From positions 1-46,448 of the forward strand of contig NZ_VJNO01000045.1 of NCBI RefSeq assembly GCF_007096885.1: 46,448 bases of DNA, given 5' to 3'. Under the pieces are notes generated by a model, which saw only the letters and a list, made by a program, of their open reading frames with translations, did no database searches and had not been told where the DNA came from. This stretch comes from Streptomyces sp. 130. GTDB lineage: Bacteria > Actinomycetota > Actinomycetes > Streptomycetales > Streptomycetaceae. Positions 7,548 through 16,177 of this stretch are shown piece by piece. The translations under genes were made by a program, and so were the position numbers. The first letter of the stretch is position 1; each line of letters begins with the position of its first letter.

Positions 7548-8219
7548 GTGGCTGAGCAGCTGCGGGCCATCCGTACCCGGCAGACGATTCTTTCGGCGGC
7601 GGCCAAGATCTTTGAGGAGCAGGGGTACCAAGCGGCCACGATCTCCCAGATCCTCACCGAGGCGGGGGTGACCAAGGGCGCGCTGTACTTCCACTTCCAC
7701 TCCAAGGAAGACCTGGCCCAGGGCGTTCTCTCCGAGCAGGACCAGCGCATCATCGTGCCGATCCGCGCGTCCAAGGTGCAGGAGGTGGTGGACGTCGTGA
7801 TGCTTCAGGCGCACCGCCTCCAGACCGATCCGATGGTGCGGGCGGGCGTCCGGCTGACGATGGACCAGCTGACGCAGAACCTCGACCGCAGCGGGCCGTT
7901 CCTGCGGTGGGGAGAGGTCGGCGTGGAACTGCTCCAGCAGGCGCAGGCCCAGGGCGAGTTGCTGCCGCACATCGTGCCGGCGGAGACGGCCGAGGTCATC
8001 GTGGGTTCCTTCGCCGGTATCCAGTCCATGTCCCAGGCCGTGTGCGAGTACCGCGATCTGGTGGTGCGGGTGTCCGCCCTGATGCGTCATCTGCTGCCCA
8101 GTGCGGTGGTGCCGTCGGTGCTGGCCTCGCTCGACCTGTCCGAGACCCGGGGGGCCAGGGTGTACGCGGAGGCCGTGAGGGCGGCCGACCGGCGCGACGT
8201 TCTGGAGACCGCGAGCTGA
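7548..8219 (+). CDS. TetR-family gamma-butyrolactone receptor homologue 1
   Basis: A 223-residue TetR-family repressor of the ArpA/ScbR group. The N-terminal helix-turn-helix is typical (RQTILSAAAKIFEEQGY, then ISQILTEAGVTKGALYFHF). The ligand-binding half keeps the conserved tryptophan in the context RWGEVGVELLQQAQAQGEL, so it may truly bind a GBL and not be a pseudo-receptor; this cannot be settled by sight. The GTG at 7548 has GGAGG upstream. It is divergent from the NmrA-like gene over an ARE and convergent with the FAD monooxygenase across a shared terminator hairpin. A second receptor gene is at 17721. Which of the two pairs with the AfsA-like synthase is unknown. Confidence 0.88.
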   Translation: MAEQLRAIRTRQTILSAAAKIFEEQGYQAATISQILTEAGVTKGALYFHFHSKEDLAQGVLSEQDQRIIVPIRASKVQEVVDVVMLQAHRLQTDPMVRAGVRLTMDQLTQNLDRSGPFLRWGEVGVELLQQAQAQGELLPHIVPAETAEVIVGSFAGIQSMSQAVCEYRDLVVRVSALMRHLLPSAVVPSVLASLDLSETRGARVYAEAVRAADRRDVLETAS

Positions 8220-8228
8220 GCGGCGAAG

Positions 8229-8247
8229 GCCCCGCAGACCGCGGGGC
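8229..8247. terminator. Bidirectional terminator hairpin
   Basis: GCCCCGC at 8229-8235 and GCGGGGC at 8241-8247 form a 7-bp GC stem with a 5-nt loop. It fills the 28-bp gap between two convergent genes and could end both. There is no T-run, as is usual in Streptomyces. Confidence 0.6.
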
Positions 8248-9738
8248 TCACCCGGCGGGAGTGCCTGGGCCGAAGTACGCCGCCAGCACCTCTCGCAGGC
8301 GGCCGTCGCCGGGGACCCAGGCGAGGTAGCCGTCGGGCCGCAGCAGCGCCGCTTCGTACGGCACGCCCGGTGTGGGGCGTGCCCTCACGATGCGCAGGAT
8401 GCCCGCCCAGGCGCGGGCGTCCTCCCGGTGGCCGTCCGTCTTCTCACCGAGGAGCAGCAGGAGCGGCCGCCCGTCGTGCAGCAGGCGGATGACGTCGGTG
8501 TCGCCGTCCGGGGTGCTCAGTGCGGTGTTGCCGAGGTACGTCCCCGCGGCCGGGCCGCCCGCGCCGGTCGGGTCGGGCAGCACGGTGTCCTGGCCGCTGA
8601 TCAGGCCGCTGAGGTGGCCGTATCCGGCCTCGTCCGCGAGCAGGCCGGTGAAGACCGCGCGCAGGGCGTCCGCCTCGGGCCCGGGGCGCATCAGGGCCAG
8701 CTGGGCCAGGGTGCCGTCGATCACGCGCCGGGCGAGCGGCCTGCGTTCCGCGTCGTAGCCGCCCAGCAGGGCGGGCCCCGCCGAGCCCTGCACCGCGAGG
8801 GCGAGCTTCCAGCTCAGGTTCAGCGCGTCGAGCACTCCGGTGCTCAGGCCCTGGCCGCCGATGGGGAAGTGGACGTGCGCGGCATCGCCGGCCAGGAAGA
8901 CGCGCCCCCGGGAGAAGGTGCGGGCCAGCCGGGCGAAGTCGCTGAAGCGGCTCAGCCAGGACGGGGAATGCATCGCGATGTCGCGGCCCGCGATGTGTGC
9001 CACCTCGCGGTGCAGCTCCTCCAGGGTGACGGGCCGCCGCCGGTCCGGGTGGGGGCCGGCGCAGTTGAGCGTGCGCAGATGGGTGCGGTTCCCGTCGTGT
9101 TTGGCGACGATCCAGCCGCGCGGGGTGCGGTGCCAGCCCTTGGGCAGGGACTTCGGATCGGCCAGCGTGACGGTCCCCATCAGGGCGGACACCGTCGCCG
9201 GAAAGACGTCGGACTCGATGCCCGCCCTGGCGCGGACCGTACTGCGGGCGCCGTCCGCCCCGACCAGATACCCGGCGCGGAAGAGTGCCCGCCCCCCGGG
9301 GCCCTCGGCCGTGACCCGTACGCCGTCCTCGTCCTGGACGACGTCGAGGAGGCGGTGGCCGCGCAGGACGCGGGCCCCGGCGGCACGCGCCTCGGCCTCC
9401 CAACGGCGTTCCAGAGCGGCCTGGACGCACTTGAGGACCGGTTCCGGTTCGGCCGGGGCGGCGGCGATGGTCAGGCCGGGGAGCCCCGCGAAGTGGAAGG
9501 CGCTGGTGGCCGGTCCGGCCGGGTGCGAGGACGGGCCAGGGAGGCGGCCCCGGCGGGCCAGGGACTGCACCGCACGGGCGTGCAGAGTGGTCGCCCTGGG
9601 CTGGTCGCAGACCTCGGTCCTGGCTTCGAGCAGTACGGTGTCGACGCCGTACGCCGCGAGTTCGCCCGCCACGAGCATGCCGACGGGCCCTCCGCCGGCG
9701 ACGAGCACCTGGGTCCCGGTGAAACGTTCCCCCTGCAC
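8248..9738 (-). CDS. FAD-dependent aromatic monooxygenase 1
   Basis: A class A flavoprotein hydroxylase of about 496 residues, the type that hydroxylates aromatic polyketides with NAD(P)H and O2. Seen are the N-terminal FAD fold VLVAGGGPVGMLVAGELA, the DG motif region YLVGADGARSTVR and the second FAD motif RVFLAGDAAHVHFPIGGQG. A C-terminal thioredoxin-like tail ends in LLRPDGYLAWV. I chose GTG at 9738 because GGAAGGG lies 7 nt upstream; an upstream GTG at 9759 gives a longer form. A GBL-receptor box overlaps its likely promoter. It lies 18 kb from the PKS core, separated by replication genes, but shares the core's regulatory motif. Confidence 0.88.
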   Translation of the reverse strand: MQGERFTGTQVLVAGGGPVGMLVAGELAAYGVDTVLLEARTEVCDQPRATTLHARAVQSLARRGRLPGPSSHPAGPATSAFHFAGLPGLTIAAAPAEPEPVLKCVQAALERRWEAEARAAGARVLRGHRLLDVVQDEDGVRVTAEGPGGRALFRAGYLVGADGARSTVRARAGIESDVFPATVSALMGTVTLADPKSLPKGWHRTPRGWIVAKHDGNRTHLRTLNCAGPHPDRRRPVTLEELHREVAHIAGRDIAMHSPSWLSRFSDFARLARTFSRGRVFLAGDAAHVHFPIGGQGLSTGVLDALNLSWKLALAVQGSAGPALLGGYDAERRPLARRVIDGTLAQLALMRPGPEADALRAVFTGLLADEAGYGHLSGLISGQDTVLPDPTGAGGPAAGTYLGNTALSTPDGDTDVIRLLHDGRPLLLLLGEKTDGHREDARAWAGILRIVRARPTPGVPYEAALLRPDGYLAWVPGDGRLREVLAAYFGPGTPAG

Positions 9739-9777
9739 GGCGGTGCCCTTCCTGTCCACGGTTGTCCCCGTCAGGAA

Positions 9778-9805
9778 GAAATATACCGGACGTGCTGTTT
9801 TTCAA
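9778..9805 (-). promoter_or_regulatory. Promoter with GBL-receptor box for the monooxygenase
   Basis: On the minus strand AAACAGCACGTCCGGTAT (complement of 9783-9800) fits AWAC-N8-CGGTWT. A candidate -35 TTGAAA (9805-9800) and -10 TATTTC (9783-9778), 16 bp apart, lie on it, so bound receptor would block RNA polymerase. Nearly the same half-sequence is found at the SARP promoter near 18,578. Confidence 0.6.
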
Positions 9806-9839
9806 CCATCCCGGGCAGGGCCAGGCCGTGGACGTACCG

Positions 9840-10232
9840 CTACGGCCGGAGTTCCCGGGCGCCCGCCGACGACATCGGGCCCCCCTCCGAGCGCTCGGTC
9901 TTGTGGCCCTTGCTGCCCGGTGCCAGCGTCCGCACGTCCACGGCCTCGGCCGGCGCGCCCCGCGCGTACAGCCCGTCGGGGTCGGTGTCCCGGTCGTGGG
10001 GGAGCAGCCAGAACACCCGGCGCCGGAAGGTGCCCGAGGAGCGCGACGGCTTGGCCTTCGGGCCGAGCAGGGCGTAGCCGACCATTCTTCCGTCGCGGTG
10101 GTAGGCGGGTCTGCCCCGGCGGGTCGGGAGGCGGTCCAGGCTCTGGCGGACGTAGTCGAGCACGCTGATGTCCTCGAGCCACACGAGGTCCACCTCGTGG
10201 ACGATCTCGTCCTCTGCGATGAGGGCGCTCAT
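9840..10232 (-). CDS. Conserved small protein of replication module 2
   Basis: A 130-residue protein of unknown function, homologous to the 123-residue protein at 2823-3194. Shared features are WLEDISVLDYVRQSLD, RRGRPAYHRDGRMVGY and RRVFWLLPHDRDTDPDG. Here its ATG overlaps the helicase stop (ATGA), so prim-pol, helicase and this gene form one coupled operon. No metal-binding or membrane features are visible. Conservation of position in both modules suggests an accessory role in replication or copy control; this is inference. Confidence 0.72.
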   Translation of the reverse strand: MSALIAEDEIVHEVDLVWLEDISVLDYVRQSLDRLPTRRGRPAYHRDGRMVGYALLGPKAKPSRSSGTFRRRVFWLLPHDRDTDPDGLYARGAPAEAVDVRTLAPGSKGHKTERSEGGPMSSAGARELRP

Positions 10233-11737
10233 GATGTCTCCTCGTCCGCGAGCAGGCCGATGCCCGGGTAGTACTTGCGCTGGTTGGAAAAGATCATTTC
10301 CTTCGGTGATGCCAGCCCCACCACTTCGCGGATGTGCGCCGCGAAGGCTCTCGACGAAATCGCCGGAACGCCCTCATTCTGGCACCAGCGCTTGTAGGCC
10401 GCGTAGAGCTGGGCCTGTTCGGCGCGGAGCCCGGCGTCGAGCCGGCAGGTCTCGCCGACGAACCGCCCGGTGTGGTCCTCGGTCTCCGCGTACACGGTCG
10501 TCGCGATCCGCACCCTCTCCGGTCCCGAGAGGTCCTTGTCGCCGCCCAGGTAGCGACGGGCGCCCTCGATCAGCCAGTTGAGGATGCCCGGGCCCTCCTG
10601 GGTGACCAGGATGTCCGCCAGGTTGTCGATCTTGCGGTGGTCCGAGACGACGCGTTCGAACGGGATGAGGCGCATGCGCCGCCAGAACGCGAAGCCGCCC
10701 GTGCCGACTTCGGGGCGGTGGTTGCCCAGCAGCCACATCTTGTGGGTCGGTTCGAAGCTGAAGAAGTCCTGCCGCATCCGGCGGGCCTTGATCCGGTCCC
10801 CGCCGGTCAGGAGCTTGACCCGGGCCTCGTCGAAGCGGTCGCCCGGCTTGACCTCGCTGCACACGATGACCCGCCGGCCGTGCAGTTCGGCCAGGTCCGT
10901 GGGGTGGCCCTCGTACGGGCGTGACATCAGGAAGCCGGGCGGCGCCGCGTCCGCGTAGTCCCGCAGAAGCTTCATCAGGACGTCCAGCAGCACCGACTTG
11001 CCGTTCTTGCCGGAGCCGAACAGGAACGGCATCACCTGGCCGCCGACGTCACCGGTGATGGAGTAGCCGAGCAGCAGCTGGAGGAAGGAGATCATCTCCG
11101 CGCCGTCCGGACCCTCGCCGAAGGTGTCGGCCAGGAAGCGGTCCCAGCGCGGTGTGGGCATCGCCTGAGGGGCCGCCGAGGTGGAGCGGGAGTGGAAGTC
11201 CTTGGTGGGTTCGGCGGGGCGGATGAATCCGGTGCGCAGGTCCACCACGCCCGCCGGAGTGCACAGCGCGTACGGATCGGCGTCCAGCAGCGCCGCGTTG
11301 AGGACCATGCCCGGCGCGGACCTGGCCTGGGTCAGCATCGCGTTCATCCCGCTCGTGCTGAGCGTGCGCCGGCGGTGCTGCTGGAGCGCGGCGGGGGTGA
11401 ACACGCCGCGCGGGTCGGTGGTGGCGAGTGACTCCGCCAGGTCGCCCGCCGACCACAACACCGTGTCGTCCTCGTCGAACTGCCAGCGGGTGCCGTCCCA
11501 GCGGAACCAGCCGATGCCGGGCACATGGCGGTAGTCGTTGCGGTAGAGCCTGACGAACAGCTTGGCGTTGCCCCGGTCGGTGAGGGTGTCGGGCAGCAGC
11601 CCGTCCGCCGTGGCGTACGGCATGGACGCGTCGTCGCGCTGCCGGGGCTGCGGTAAGGGCTGCGCGAGGATCTGCGCGGCCACGGCCCGTACGTCGAAGG
11701 AGGGCGACGGCAGCACTCTGTCCTGGTCCGCGCTCAC
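10229..11737 (-). CDS. SF3 (D5/P4-type) replicative helicase, module 2
   Basis: A 502-residue helicase paralogous to the one at 3318-4856. The Walker A motif is GSGKNGKSVLLDV; the conserved downstream block reads KLLTGGDRIKARRMRQDF, MWLLGNHRPEVGTGG, RRMRLIPFERVV. The N-terminal 80 residues and the C-terminal third differ most from module 1, as expected for regions contacting different DNA or partners. The GTG start at 11737 overlaps the prim-pol stop (GTGA). A longer open frame continues upstream but only mirrors the prim-pol gene. Nothing points to decay, so both helicases look functional. Confidence 0.9.
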   Translation of the reverse strand: MSADQDRVLPSPSFDVRAVAAQILAQPLPQPRQRDDASMPYATADGLLPDTLTDRGNAKLFVRLYRNDYRHVPGIGWFRWDGTRWQFDEDDTVLWSAGDLAESLATTDPRGVFTPAALQQHRRRTLSTSGMNAMLTQARSAPGMVLNAALLDADPYALCTPAGVVDLRTGFIRPAEPTKDFHSRSTSAAPQAMPTPRWDRFLADTFGEGPDGAEMISFLQLLLGYSITGDVGGQVMPFLFGSGKNGKSVLLDVLMKLLRDYADAAPPGFLMSRPYEGHPTDLAELHGRRVIVCSEVKPGDRFDEARVKLLTGGDRIKARRMRQDFFSFEPTHKMWLLGNHRPEVGTGGFAFWRRMRLIPFERVVSDHRKIDNLADILVTQEGPGILNWLIEGARRYLGGDKDLSGPERVRIATTVYAETEDHTGRFVGETCRLDAGLRAEQAQLYAAYKRWCQNEGVPAISSRAFAAHIREVVGLASPKEMIFSNQRKYYPGIGLLADEETS

Positions 11738-12849
11738 GCGCGCCCCCCGAGGGCCAGCGGCCGCAGCCGCCCCGCGCCCAGGCCGCCCCGGATGATGGCG
11801 AGGCCGCGCCGCTCCTGGCCCGGCCGGGCCAGCTCGGAGGCCTCGCGCAACGCCCGTACGGCCTGGTCCTCGGTGACGTGCCCGGCGGCGACGAGACCGC
11901 CCGCCGTGTACGCGGCCCGGTTCAGCTTCTCGGAGAACGCGGCGCCCTCCGGGACGGCCGCGCAGGCCCTGACCTCGGCGAGGAGGCCCGCCAGCAGGCG
12001 CTCGCCCGCAGCGTCGGACCGGCCGCCCGCCGCGAGCACCGCCTGCCTGGCCCGGGGCGGCACCGGTCTGGGCCCCCGCGCGGGGCTGGCGGGCAGGTGG
12101 CCGGTGCGCTGGAGCTCCCGGGCGAGCCAGGCGGGCAGCGGGGCGGGAGTGCGTACGGCTCCGACCGGGCGATAGGTCCCGGCCTCGGTGACGGTGCCGG
12201 GCGCAACGATGTACCCGCCGTGCGCCCGGACGTCGACCTGCCAGGCGAGGGCCCGCCCGCTGCCCGAACCGGCCGAGCACTGCCAGCGGTGGCCGCCGTC
12301 GTTGCGGTACCAGACGTGCATGCCGCCCGACGGGGTGCGGACCCGGAGCGTGGACGCGTCGTCCGCAGGGCTGGCAGCGCCGCGCAGGGCGGCCAGCAGG
12401 CCCAGGGTGTGGAAGCCGTTGGCCAGGCCGGTCAGGTCGATCCCGGCGGCTATCCCGACGCCCGGCAACAGGCGGTCCCGGCCGGGGAGTTCGCGGGGGT
12501 GCGCGTCGACGTCGATGACGACGAGGCCCGCCGGGCCGGTGGCCACGCCGACCCCGGGCTCCGGGCGGACGCCCCACCACTGCCCGATACGGTCGAGGTC
12601 GAGCGTCGCCGCGTGGAACCCGTGGCACCAGCGGCCCGAACGCAGACAGCCGCACCGGGCGCGGTCGTGGCCCGGGCGGCGGCACGCCTCGCAGTTCGCC
12701 ACCGGTGTCTTGCGGCCCGGCGCAAGAGGATGAACCGGCCACCCCTGGCGCGCACACCACCATGCTGTCGTCAGAGGCTGCGCAGCGACCGGCTCGGCCC
12801 CCGTGAACTGCCGTGAGTCGCCGCGCGAGACCCGCAGTTCAGCTGCCAT
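11734..12849 (-). CDS. Bifunctional DNA primase/polymerase (prim-pol), module 2
   Basis: A 371-residue prim-pol paralogous to that at 4853-5938. The acidic motif VVIDVDAH, then PSGGMHVWYR and QVDVRAHGGY are all kept. The cysteine-rich loop (NCEACRRPGHDRARCGC...C) is also present. The divergent N-terminus (MAAELRVSRGDSRQF...) and C-terminal part may set origin specificity. The ATG at 12849 has GGGGGAAG just upstream. The upstream region carries iterons of the GCGACTGAA type, differing from the module 1 iteron chiefly at the second base. It is transcribed away from tap-tpg. Confidence 0.88.
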   Translation of the reverse strand: MAAELRVSRGDSRQFTGAEPVAAQPLTTAWWCARQGWPVHPLAPGRKTPVANCEACRRPGHDRARCGCLRSGRWCHGFHAATLDLDRIGQWWGVRPEPGVGVATGPAGLVVIDVDAHPRELPGRDRLLPGVGIAAGIDLTGLANGFHTLGLLAALRGAASPADDASTLRVRTPSGGMHVWYRNDGGHRWQCSAGSGSGRALAWQVDVRAHGGYIVAPGTVTEAGTYRPVGAVRTPAPLPAWLARELQRTGHLPASPARGPRPVPPRARQAVLAAGGRSDAAGERLLAGLLAEVRACAAVPEGAAFSEKLNRAAYTAGGLVAAGHVTEDQAVRALREASELARPGQERRGLAIIRGGLGAGRLRPLALGGRA

Positions 12850-13374
12850 TCACTTCCCCCATCAGCGACTGAAGCGACTCAACTCGCAGAAATAGATTAG
12901 CGAAAGCCCCGAGGGAGAAGAGGCCCCTGCGGCAGAACGGATGTGCCCGTCGAAACGTGCCCGCAGCTACGCAGTGACCGGGCCGCGAGCGATTCCCGGT
13001 CGCTCGGTCGCTCCCCATGGTGTCCGTGAACCCGCAGGTCACAGCCGTGTGCCTGAGGGAAAAGCGACTGAAGCGACCGAAGCTCTCCATATATGACGCG
13101 CACGCGCGCACACGCCAATGGCCGCATATATCTGATCCCTGGGTCGCTTCGGTCGCTCCGCAATCGGGTCGCACGTGTGACCTGCGATTCTGCTCTCGGG
13201 ATTCCAGCTACCGAGCGGACTTCCGGTCGCTCCGGTCCGGTCGCCGGATGCCGGAAAACAGTCCGGTCGTTTCCAGCCGGGCTGAATCCCGCCTCCAGCG
13301 CACCGAACGGCGTGCGCAATCCGTGCGACATCCACGAGTGTTCCAATGAGCGGTTCGGTAGGGTGGCGTACGAG
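12850..13374. repeat. Iteron region, replication origin candidate 2
   Basis: About 525 bp between the divergent prim-pol 2 and tap genes. GCGACTGAA/GCGACCGAA units occur at 12865-12880, 12998-13013 (inverse, partly degenerate), 13063-13082 and 13143-13158 (inverse). Two units at 13072-13083 and 13146-13157 form a 12-bp inverted repeat around an AT-richer core with CATATATGA and CATATATCTG. GCAGGTCACA near 13034 pairs with TGTGACCTGC near 13176. This layout mirrors origin candidate 1: inverted iterons, AT-rich core, and outer GCAGGTCA/TGACCTGC arms. Confidence 0.75.
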
Positions 13375-15519
13375 GTGATCTTTTTGTCCCACGAGGAGCA
13401 GCTGCTGTTCAGCGCGGTCGACGCGCTGCTGGAGCAGATCGCGCAGGACCCGCTGCCGCCGCCGGCCGAACGCAAGCGGCTGCGCGAGGCCGCCGGGCTG
13501 AGCCAGGACCAGGTCGCGAAGGCACTGAAGAGCCGCCGCGAGTCGGTCGGCAACTGGGAGGCCGGGCGCAGCGAGCCCCGGCCGCCGAAGCGGGCCGCGT
13601 ACGCCCGGCTGCTGGAAGGGCTTGCCGCGCGGTTCGCCCCGGAGGAGCCCGCGTCTGAACCGGTCGAGACTCAGCCGGTTGCGACGCAGCCGGTCGCGTC
13701 TGAACCGGTCGCGGCCGACGCGCTCCCCGCCGCCCGTGAGAGCGAAGCGCCGGCTGCCGAGCCCGGTCAGGTCCGCAACGCCCGGGCCTCCCAGTCCCCC
13801 CGCTACGAGCACGGGCCGCTCGCCGTCGTGGACGTGGAGGGCGGCGAGGCGTCCGCGTACTGCGTGGGCGGGTTGGTGCTCGACGTGCCCGCCAAGTCGC
13901 TCCCCGCCCTGGTCGAATGGGCCCTGGGCGACGCGCGCCTGGGCGCCGAGCGGCTGCACCCGAGCGGTCAGGACGCCGATCCGCTGCTCGTCCTCACCGA
14001 GGCGGCGTGCGAGCGGTTCGGGCTGCCCGTACGGCTGTCGCGGGAGGAGGGGCTGGCCGGGAGGCTGCCGGAGGACCACAAGGTGATCAAGCAGCTGGTC
14101 CGGGCGGACTGGAAGCTCACCCGGCGCGGATTCGGCCCCTGGGCGCGGATCTACCGGCCCGCCCAGGGCTCGCGCCGCAGCTGCGTCCAGCTCTGCGTCC
14201 CCGGCTGGAACGCGCTCGACGCCCGCCACTGGAACGGCGCCTCGCAGCTTCCGCCGGCCGAACTCGTACGGCTGCTGGGCACGTACGCCTCCCGCGTGAT
14301 GACGCCCCGGGGCTCCACCGCCGTCACCGGGCTCGAACTCATGACCTCGCTGCACCCGCCGACCCGGGCCAGCGCGCCCGACGCGGACGGCCGGCGGCAC
14401 CGCGAGCGCAATCCCGGCTCGCTGGGCTCCGAGCCGGTCGAGTGCGCCCCCTGCGAGGCCCCCGACGGGCACCCGCTCCTCGCGGACCTGCCCCGTTTCC
14501 ACCAGCGCGGTCCGGCCGAGATGCTGTTCGAGGAGGCGTACGACTGGGCGCGGCCCCTCACGGACGACGAGTGCCTGAAGCGCCACCTGGTCGGCATCGA
14601 CGTCAACCTCGCCTTCGGCGCTGCCGCCAACGGGGCGGTCGTCGGCCTGGAGGCGCCTGTGCATGTGAAAAGCCCCGCGTTCGACCCCGCGCTGCCCGGT
14701 TCCTGGCTGGTGGACCTCTCGCACGTCGACCCGTCCCACGTCATGATCGGCAAGCAGTGGCGGCGGCTCGACGGCGACCTGCTCCCCAGCCCGTTCACGC
14801 CGAAGGGCGACCGCCCGGAGGGCCCTGCCTGGTACGCGACGCCGACCGTGGCGTACGCCGTGGAGCTCGGCTACGAGGTGGCGCCCGCCGAGGCGTGGGT
14901 GCGCCCGGTCAACGGGCGCTATCTGGACGGCTGGTACAAGCGGCTGCGCGATGCGTACCTGGCGACCATGGCGGACCTGGGCGTGGACGAGGGACTGACA
15001 CCCGACGCGTTCCTGGCGGCGATGGAGGGATACCGGGACCGTGATCCGCAGCTGGCGGTCGTCCTCTCGGCGATCAAGGCGACGGTCAAGGGGGGCATCG
15101 GGAAGCTGAGGGAGCGGCCACGCGGCGGTGGCTGGCGGCCCGGCCGGCCGTGGCCGGCGCTGAGCCGGCCGACCTGGCGCCCCGACATCCGGGCCGCCGT
15201 CATCTCGCGGGCCCGGATCAACATGCACCGCAAGATGGTCCGGCTGGCCGCCGCGACGGGCCAGTACCCGGTGGCCGTGCTCTCGGACTGCGCGGTGTAC
15301 GCCTCCGACGGGCCGTCCCCGCTGGACTTCCTGCCGTACCCGGGCGGCAAACCGCTGCCCGGGGGCTTCCGGCTCGGGGTCAGCCCGGGAATGGTGAAGC
15401 ACGAGGGTTCGCAGACCACGCTGTGGGCGGAGGGCGTCCGGGAGGAGTACGGTCCGGAACTCAACCTGGCCCGGTACATCAAGGACGGCGCGGTCACCGC
15501 CAAGGACGACGGAGAGTAG
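13375..15519 (+). CDS. tap: Telomere-associated protein Tap
   Basis: A protein of about 714 residues matching Tap, which binds the folded 3' overhang of Streptomyces telomeres and recruits the terminal protein for end patching. The N-terminus is the characteristic helix-turn-helix: EEQLLFSAVDALLEQ, then ERKRLREAAGLSQDQVAKAL and SRRESVGNWEAGRSEPRPP. The large remainder is typical Tap sequence, with MIGKQW and a C-terminal block around INMHRKMVRLAAATGQYPV. Tpg follows 12 nt later. I chose GTG 13375 (GTAGGGTGG upstream); GTG 13363 is also possible, and an ATG at 13093 would add sequence overlapping the iterons, which is unlikely. A proline/glutamate/valine repeat linker (ASEPVETQPVATQPVASEPV) lies near residues 95-115. 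Confidence 0.92.
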   Translation: MIFLSHEEQLLFSAVDALLEQIAQDPLPPPAERKRLREAAGLSQDQVAKALKSRRESVGNWEAGRSEPRPPKRAAYARLLEGLAARFAPEEPASEPVETQPVATQPVASEPVAADALPAARESEAPAAEPGQVRNARASQSPRYEHGPLAVVDVEGGEASAYCVGGLVLDVPAKSLPALVEWALGDARLGAERLHPSGQDADPLLVLTEAACERFGLPVRLSREEGLAGRLPEDHKVIKQLVRADWKLTRRGFGPWARIYRPAQGSRRSCVQLCVPGWNALDARHWNGASQLPPAELVRLLGTYASRVMTPRGSTAVTGLELMTSLHPPTRASAPDADGRRHRERNPGSLGSEPVECAPCEAPDGHPLLADLPRFHQRGPAEMLFEEAYDWARPLTDDECLKRHLVGIDVNLAFGAAANGAVVGLEAPVHVKSPAFDPALPGSWLVDLSHVDPSHVMIGKQWRRLDGDLLPSPFTPKGDRPEGPAWYATPTVAYAVELGYEVAPAEAWVRPVNGRYLDGWYKRLRDAYLATMADLGVDEGLTPDAFLAAMEGYRDRDPQLAVVLSAIKATVKGGIGKLRERPRGGGWRPGRPWPALSRPTWRPDIRAAVISRARINMHRKMVRLAAATGQYPVAVLSDCAVYASDGPSPLDFLPYPGGKPLPGGFRLGVSPGMVKHEGSQTTLWAEGVREEYGPELNLARYIKDGAVTAKDDGE

Positions 15520-15531
15520 GGGAACCAGCCG

Positions 15532-16086
15532 ATGAACACGGTCGGGGAAGGTCTCGACGAGGCGCTCCAGCGGGCGTTCACCCGGCCCGCGCCCAAGTCG
15601 GCCGGTGCGCAGATGCGCTACCTCGTCAAGCAGCTCAAGGGCACCAGGGCCGTCGCCGGACTGCTGGGGATCAGCCAGCGCACGGTCGAACGGTATGTGC
15701 GCGACCAGCTGAGGAAGCCCCGCCCGGAGCTGGCCGCCCGCATGGACCGCGAGGTCAGGCGGCGCTGGCAGCCGCGAATCCAGGCGAAGGCCCGCAAGGC
15801 GGCGGCGACCACCGGGGGCATCGTCATCGACACCCGCGCCCGGTTCGGCTACACGGCGGCGCCCGGCTCCACCGACGACGCCCGGCTGCGCCACCTCACC
15901 GTGGCGCTCCCGCCGGTGTACGCGGCGCGGCTCTTCGAACTCCGGGAGCAGGGCGGCAGCGACCGCCAGCTCCAGGAGGTCGCTGCCGAGGGTCTGCAGG
16001 AGATCTATTTCAAGGACGGCGGGCGGCGGGCCCAGGGGCTCCTGGTGGAGTACACCGACCTGGAGCACGTGGCCTTCGACCTCTGA
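15532..16086 (+). CDS. tpg: Telomere terminal protein Tpg
   Basis: A 184-residue protein, the usual Tpg length, that is covalently attached to the 5' ends of linear Streptomyces replicons and primes end synthesis. The N-terminal half carries a helix-turn-helix (TRAVAGLLGISQRTVERYV) followed by a basic stretch (RREVRRRWQPRIQAKARKAA-like region near residues 75-95). The C-terminal half holds the typical LPPVYAARLFELREQG segment. GGGGAACC precedes the ATG and tap ends 12 nt before, so the pair is an operon. Its presence is the strongest evidence that this DNA is linear. A strong hairpin follows. Confidence 0.94.
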   Translation: MNTVGEGLDEALQRAFTRPAPKSAGAQMRYLVKQLKGTRAVAGLLGISQRTVERYVRDQLRKPRPELAARMDREVRRRWQPRIQAKARKAAATTGGIVIDTRARFGYTAAPGSTDDARLRHLTVALPPVYAARLFELREQGGSDRQLQEVAAEGLQEIYFKDGGRRAQGLLVEYTDLEHVAFDL

Positions 16087-16118
16087 CGGGCTGCCACTGG
16101 TCCGCGTCCGCCGCACGT

Positions 16119-16164
16119 GTACGCGGGAGGCACGGCCCTCCGGTGGGGCGTGCCTCCCGCGTAC
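16119..16164 (+). terminator. Terminator hairpin after tpg
   Basis: Positions 16119-16134 and 16149-16164 are perfect 16-bp reverse complements (GTACGCGGGAGGCACG and its complement) with a 14-nt loop. It begins 33 bp past the tpg stop. Confidence 0.75.
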
Positions 16165-16177
16165 GGGCGCGGCGGGT

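Noticed and set aside
10229..12763. Helicase 2 read as an 844-residue fusion starting inside prim-pol
   Set aside because: The extra N-terminus is an arginine/glycine-rich shadow of the prim-pol gene; GTG 11737 overlapping its stop gives a protein like its paralogue.
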